A DNA stretch of 8,100 nucleotides from Porphyromonadaceae bacterium. Its GTDB lineage: Bacteria; Bacteroidota; Bacteroidia; Bacteroidales; Paludibacteraceae. The translations under genes and the position numbers were made by a program. The notes beneath the pieces are model-generated. The model ran no database searches. It saw nothing but the letters and a program-made list of their open reading frames with translations, and was not told the origin of the DNA. Below are positions 6,002 to 8,100 of the stretch, piece by piece; the stretch's first letter is position 1; each line of letters starts with the position of its first letter. The stretch spans positions 1 through 8,100 of the forward strand of contig CAJPPQ010000055.1 in assembly GCA_905372605.1 (NCBI GenBank), in the 5' to 3' direction.

Positions 6002-6025
6002 AAATTTCTTCCCCGAAAGAAATTT
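6002..6025. repeat. Hairpin-forming inverted repeat near the right end of the element
   Basis: AAATTTCTT (6002-6010) and AAGAAATTT (6017-6025) are perfect complements around the 6-nt loop CCCCGA. AAATTTCTT is the same block used in the 22-bp array (for example 5893-5901), so this is probably a degenerate, inverted piece of the same repeat rather than an independent terminator; no T-run follows. Confidence 0.7.
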
Positions 6026-6075
6026 CACGGTAGCCGTACGAATATTTTAGGCACTCTTACAAGCGTAATATTTGC

Positions 6076-6083
6076 TACCTTTG
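6076..6083 (+). promoter_or_regulatory. Bacteroidetes -7 box for the TPR gene
   Basis: TACCTTTG is a perfect TAnnTTTG, 35 bp before the ATG at 6119. The -33 position (about 6052-6055) reads CACT rather than TTTG and falls in the right inverted repeat of the putative mobile element, only 12 bp from the box. Confidence 0.6.
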
Positions 6084-6118
6084 TAACGTATTTTCTAACT
6101 CAATAGTAGTTTTACAAA

Positions 6119-7870
6119 ATGAGACCTATATATATATTATGTGCGTTAGCGATGTTCGTCGTCGAGCTCACTGCCCAGAACTCCCGCGATAGCCTCTTTA
6201 TGCAGCAAATAGCCGACGAACGTCTCGTCGACAGCACCGCTGAGCAGCGTTTCGACAACGCTTTCTACGCCGCCGAGGCATTGAAGAATAGGAGCGAGTT
6301 TGCAGCCGCTATCGAAGGCTATCGGCATTGTCTCTCGATAGATAGTACTAACGCTGCGGCGTGGTTCGAGCTGTCGAAGATGTACAGTTTCGTCGGTAAT
6401 ACCGATATGTCGTATCGTATCTTGCTCAAAGCAGTGAAATACGCCCCCCGAAACGACTATTACAAAGAGATACAAGCAGCATACTGCGTCTCAAACAAAG
6501 AGTACGGCAAGGCTATCCGTATTTTCGAGCGACTGTCGAAGGCAAACAAAAGTAAGACCTCGTATCTGTACAGCCTCCTGAAGCTATACGAAGCAGTAGG
6601 TAACGATAAAAAATATATCGCTACGATACGAAAAATCGAAACTCTCAACGGTATCTCCGAAGAGACTACCATAGCCAAGGTAAACTATTTCAACAAGAAA
6701 AATCAACCTAAAAAAGCAATAGCCGAAATCGATGCTCTCATAGATAAATATCCCTACAATATCGACTACAAGACCTTTACCGCACAGTATTACCTCACTA
6801 TCGGCGATACGGCAGCGGCTCTCGTACAGCTCGACCGTCTGATGAACAAGTATCCCAATAGCGGATACGTCTATATGACTTTCTTGCAGTATTATAATGC
6901 TAAAAACGACCAAGAGCAAGCCGAACGGTGTATGGCTAAGATAATCGACGATACCAATATCGATATTTCCGAGAAACTGGATATATTCATCACTCATATC
7001 GACCTCCTCGAGAAGAACGAGCAACACGACAAAGCCAAACGTTTCTTCCACACTCTCATCGATGTCTATCCCAAAGAAAGCTCCATATACACGCTATACG
7101 GTGCGTACCTTATCGACCTCAAAGATACCGTCCACGCCGAAGACGTACTCAATACCGCCGTATCGCTCAACCCCGACGACGAGATCAGCTGGTCGCTACT
7201 TGCTCAGATATATATTGCCAACGATAGTATCGATAAACTGATGAAAATTGCCGACGAAGCCGAGAGTCTTTTCCCCGACAACTCTACGTGGGCTTACTAC
7301 AAGGTGATGGGGCTCATACAGCAAGGCAAGCAGGCTGAGGCTATAGCTCTTATAGATTTTTATGTCGATAATCTCGATAGTAAACAAAACGGTTTCAAAT
7401 CGCTTATCGTCGCTATCAAGGGCGATTTTATGCTTCAAGACAGCCTCTACACCGAGGCTTTCGGCTGCTACGAACGGGCTATCGAGTACAACCCCAATAA
7501 CGTCATCGCTCTCAACAACTATGCTTACTACCTCGCCGTGTGCAATACAGACCTTGCAAAAGCCGAGAAGATGAGCAGTAAGACTATCATTGCCGAGCCG
7601 AAAAACGGTACTTATATCGATACTTACGCTTGGATACTCTTCCGCCAAGGCGACCTGAACGGAGCGAAACTCCATATCGAACGTGCATTGCTATACGGCG
7701 ACGACCCCGACGTACTGGAACACTACGGCGATATCCTCTTCAAACTTGGCGACGAGCAGAAAGCCCTCGAGCAGTGGCAGAAGTCGAAAGATAAAGGCAA
7801 CGCCTCGCCTACGCTGCAAAAAAAGTTAGACGAGCGGCGATACATTGAGAGTACCGTAAAATGCAAGTAA
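6119..7870 (+). CDS. Secreted tetratricopeptide-repeat protein
   Basis: The 583-residue protein starts with a short Sec signal peptide (MRPIYILCALAMFVVELTA, likely cut near 19-20). The only early Cys (8) is too close to the start for a convincing lipobox, so it is probably periplasmic or loosely envelope-bound. The rest is almost all TPR-like helical pairs, for example about 61-94 (SEFAAAIEGYRHCLSID...), 129-163, 197-230, 304-334, 338-370 and 446-479. The best-conserved part is C-terminal: ALNNYAYYLA (464-473), a TYIDTYAWILFRQGDLNGAK block (498-517) and DVLEHYGDILFKLGDEQKAL (531-550). This matches a widespread Bacteroidales TPR family whose function I do not know; a scaffold for envelope proteins is likely. 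It has its own -7 box and a strong terminator, so it is probably monocistronic. From memory, relatives are often followed by a DUF4292 gene and an M23 peptidase; neither is here. Confidence 0.88.
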   Translation: MRPIYILCALAMFVVELTAQNSRDSLFMQQIADERLVDSTAEQRFDNAFYAAEALKNRSEFAAAIEGYRHCLSIDSTNAAAWFELSKMYSFVGNTDMSYRILLKAVKYAPRNDYYKEIQAAYCVSNKEYGKAIRIFERLSKANKSKTSYLYSLLKLYEAVGNDKKYIATIRKIETLNGISEETTIAKVNYFNKKNQPKKAIAEIDALIDKYPYNIDYKTFTAQYYLTIGDTAAALVQLDRLMNKYPNSGYVYMTFLQYYNAKNDQEQAERCMAKIIDDTNIDISEKLDIFITHIDLLEKNEQHDKAKRFFHTLIDVYPKESSIYTLYGAYLIDLKDTVHAEDVLNTAVSLNPDDEISWSLLAQIYIANDSIDKLMKIADEAESLFPDNSTWAYYKVMGLIQQGKQAEAIALIDFYVDNLDSKQNGFKSLIVAIKGDFMLQDSLYTEAFGCYERAIEYNPNNVIALNNYAYYLAVCNTDLAKAEKMSSKTIIAEPKNGTYIDTYAWILFRQGDLNGAKLHIERALLYGDDPDVLEHYGDILFKLGDEQKALEQWQKSKDKGNASPTLQKKLDERRYIESTVKCK

Positions 7871-7953
7871 TTATGGCTGAAAAACTCTCTCTCGGTGGGC
7901 TTATAGTCTCCGATACGGCTTGTGCTTTTATAAGTTTATGTTTGCAATGAATA

Positions 7954-7987
7954 AAAATAGGCTACCTGCACAAGAGTAGCCTATTTT
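7954..7987. terminator. Bidirectional intrinsic terminator between the TPR gene and ssrA
   Basis: AAAATAGGCTAC (7954-7965) and GTAGCCTATTTT (7976-7987) form a perfect 12-bp stem with a 10-nt loop. The A-run on one side and T-run on the other let it stop transcription from both directions, which suits the convergent TPR gene and tmRNA. Confidence 0.88.
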
Positions 7988-8030
7988 AGTTTGTTTCGTT
8001 TGCGATATTGCAGATACACAGTGTTTGTTG

Positions 8031-8100
8031 TGGAGCTGACGGGAGTCGAACCCGTGTCCAAACAAGGAAGCAATATGCTTTCTACATGCTTATCTTCGCC
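8031..8100 (-). ncRNA. ssrA: tmRNA (ssrA), 3' part
   Basis: The minus strand ends GACACGGGTTCGACTCCCGT CAGCTCCA: a T arm with stem ACGGG/CCCGT (8051-8055 with 8039-8043) around the loop TTCGACT, then the acceptor strand AGCTCCA (8031-8037). Upstream, TAAGCATGTAGAAAGC (8077-8092) matches the conserved block of bacterial tmRNA that precedes the last pseudoknot and the T arm, which separates it from an ordinary tRNA. tmRNA with SmpB frees ribosomes stalled on broken mRNA and tags the peptide for degradation. The tag-coding part and 5' end lie beyond the window. The template after the discriminator A reads CAA, not CCA, so CCA must be completed after transcription. Confidence 0.95.

Larger units (their letters stand above)
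5811..6063. mobile_element. Putative MITE-like non-coding element with internal 22-bp repeats
   Basis: The ends carry inverted repeats: CTTGTAAG (5811-5818) at the left and CTTACAAG (6056-6063) at the right. Similarity continues inward (CTTGTAAGTG versus CTTGTAAGAGTG on the complement) with a 2-base gap. The 253 bp between the outer ends contain the 22-bp tandem array, a 26-bp palindrome and a terminal hairpin, with no plausible coding frame. Short, non-coding, inverted-repeat-bounded and repeat-filled fits a miniature inverted-repeat element. It reminds me of the 'BrickBuilt' MITEs reported for Porphyromonas gingivalis, from memory and unchecked. I see no target-site duplication, so insertion is not proven. 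Alternatives are an expanded minisatellite or a structured untranslated RNA. Confidence 0.45.

Noticed and set aside
7873..7950. 25-residue frame starting 3 bp after the TPR stop
   Set aside because: Too short, no recognisable motif, and placed in a terminator-bearing gap; chance is the simplest explanation.
8031..8100. Ordinary tRNA gene at the right edge
   Set aside because: The T arm and acceptor would fit a tRNA, but the preceding TAAGCATGTAGAAAGC block is a tmRNA signature and no anticodon arm is found at tRNA distance.

Overview
The window looks like a piece of a Bacteroidota chromosome, order Bacteroidales, and possibly Porphyromonas-like; the genus is only a guess. Evidence for the phylum: Bacteroidetes-type -7 boxes (TAnnTTTG) in front of several genes, almost no Shine-Dalgarno sequences, a DUF4290 gene (a family I know only from this phylum), and a lone HSDR_N-domain gene beside holA. 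All of the full-length genes look intact, and most are conserved housekeeping genes.

Layout. Positions 1-48 (minus) hold the first 16 codons of what is probably purH, divergent from fabD (170-1030, plus); one -7 box for each lies in the shared 121-bp gap. fabD ends at a hairpin terminator. Next comes a tight cluster: maf (1240-1821), a secreted NlpC/P60-LysM hydrolase (1818-2807, 4-bp ATGA overlap) and tsaB (2815-3498), followed 68 bp later by a DUF4290 gene (3567-4223). A small minus-strand gene for an HSDR_N-type PD-(D/E)XK nuclease domain (4218-4664) converges on DUF4290 with a 6-bp overlap and diverges from holA (4728-5753). The best holA promoter lies inside the nuclease coding sequence.

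The 365-bp gap between holA and a secreted TPR protein (6119-7870) is the most interesting part. It holds six units of exactly 22 bp (5849-5980), five of them with the palindrome GACGTC, then a 26-bp perfect palindrome and a further hairpin. Imperfect inverted repeats flank all of this at 5811 and 6063. It resembles a MITE-like, non-coding element sitting directly against the TPR promoter. After the TPR gene come a strong bidirectional terminator (7954-7987) and the 3' end of tmRNA (ssrA, 8031-8100, minus), which runs off the window.

The genes serve separate core functions: fatty-acid initiation (FabD), purine synthesis (PurH), nucleotide house-cleaning (Maf), peptidoglycan remodelling (NlpC-LysM), tRNA t6A modification (TsaB), clamp loading (HolA) and ribosome rescue (ssrA). 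Apart from the maf-nlpC-tsaB cluster there is no sign of a shared pathway. I saw no phage, CRISPR, toxin-antitoxin or complete defence system.
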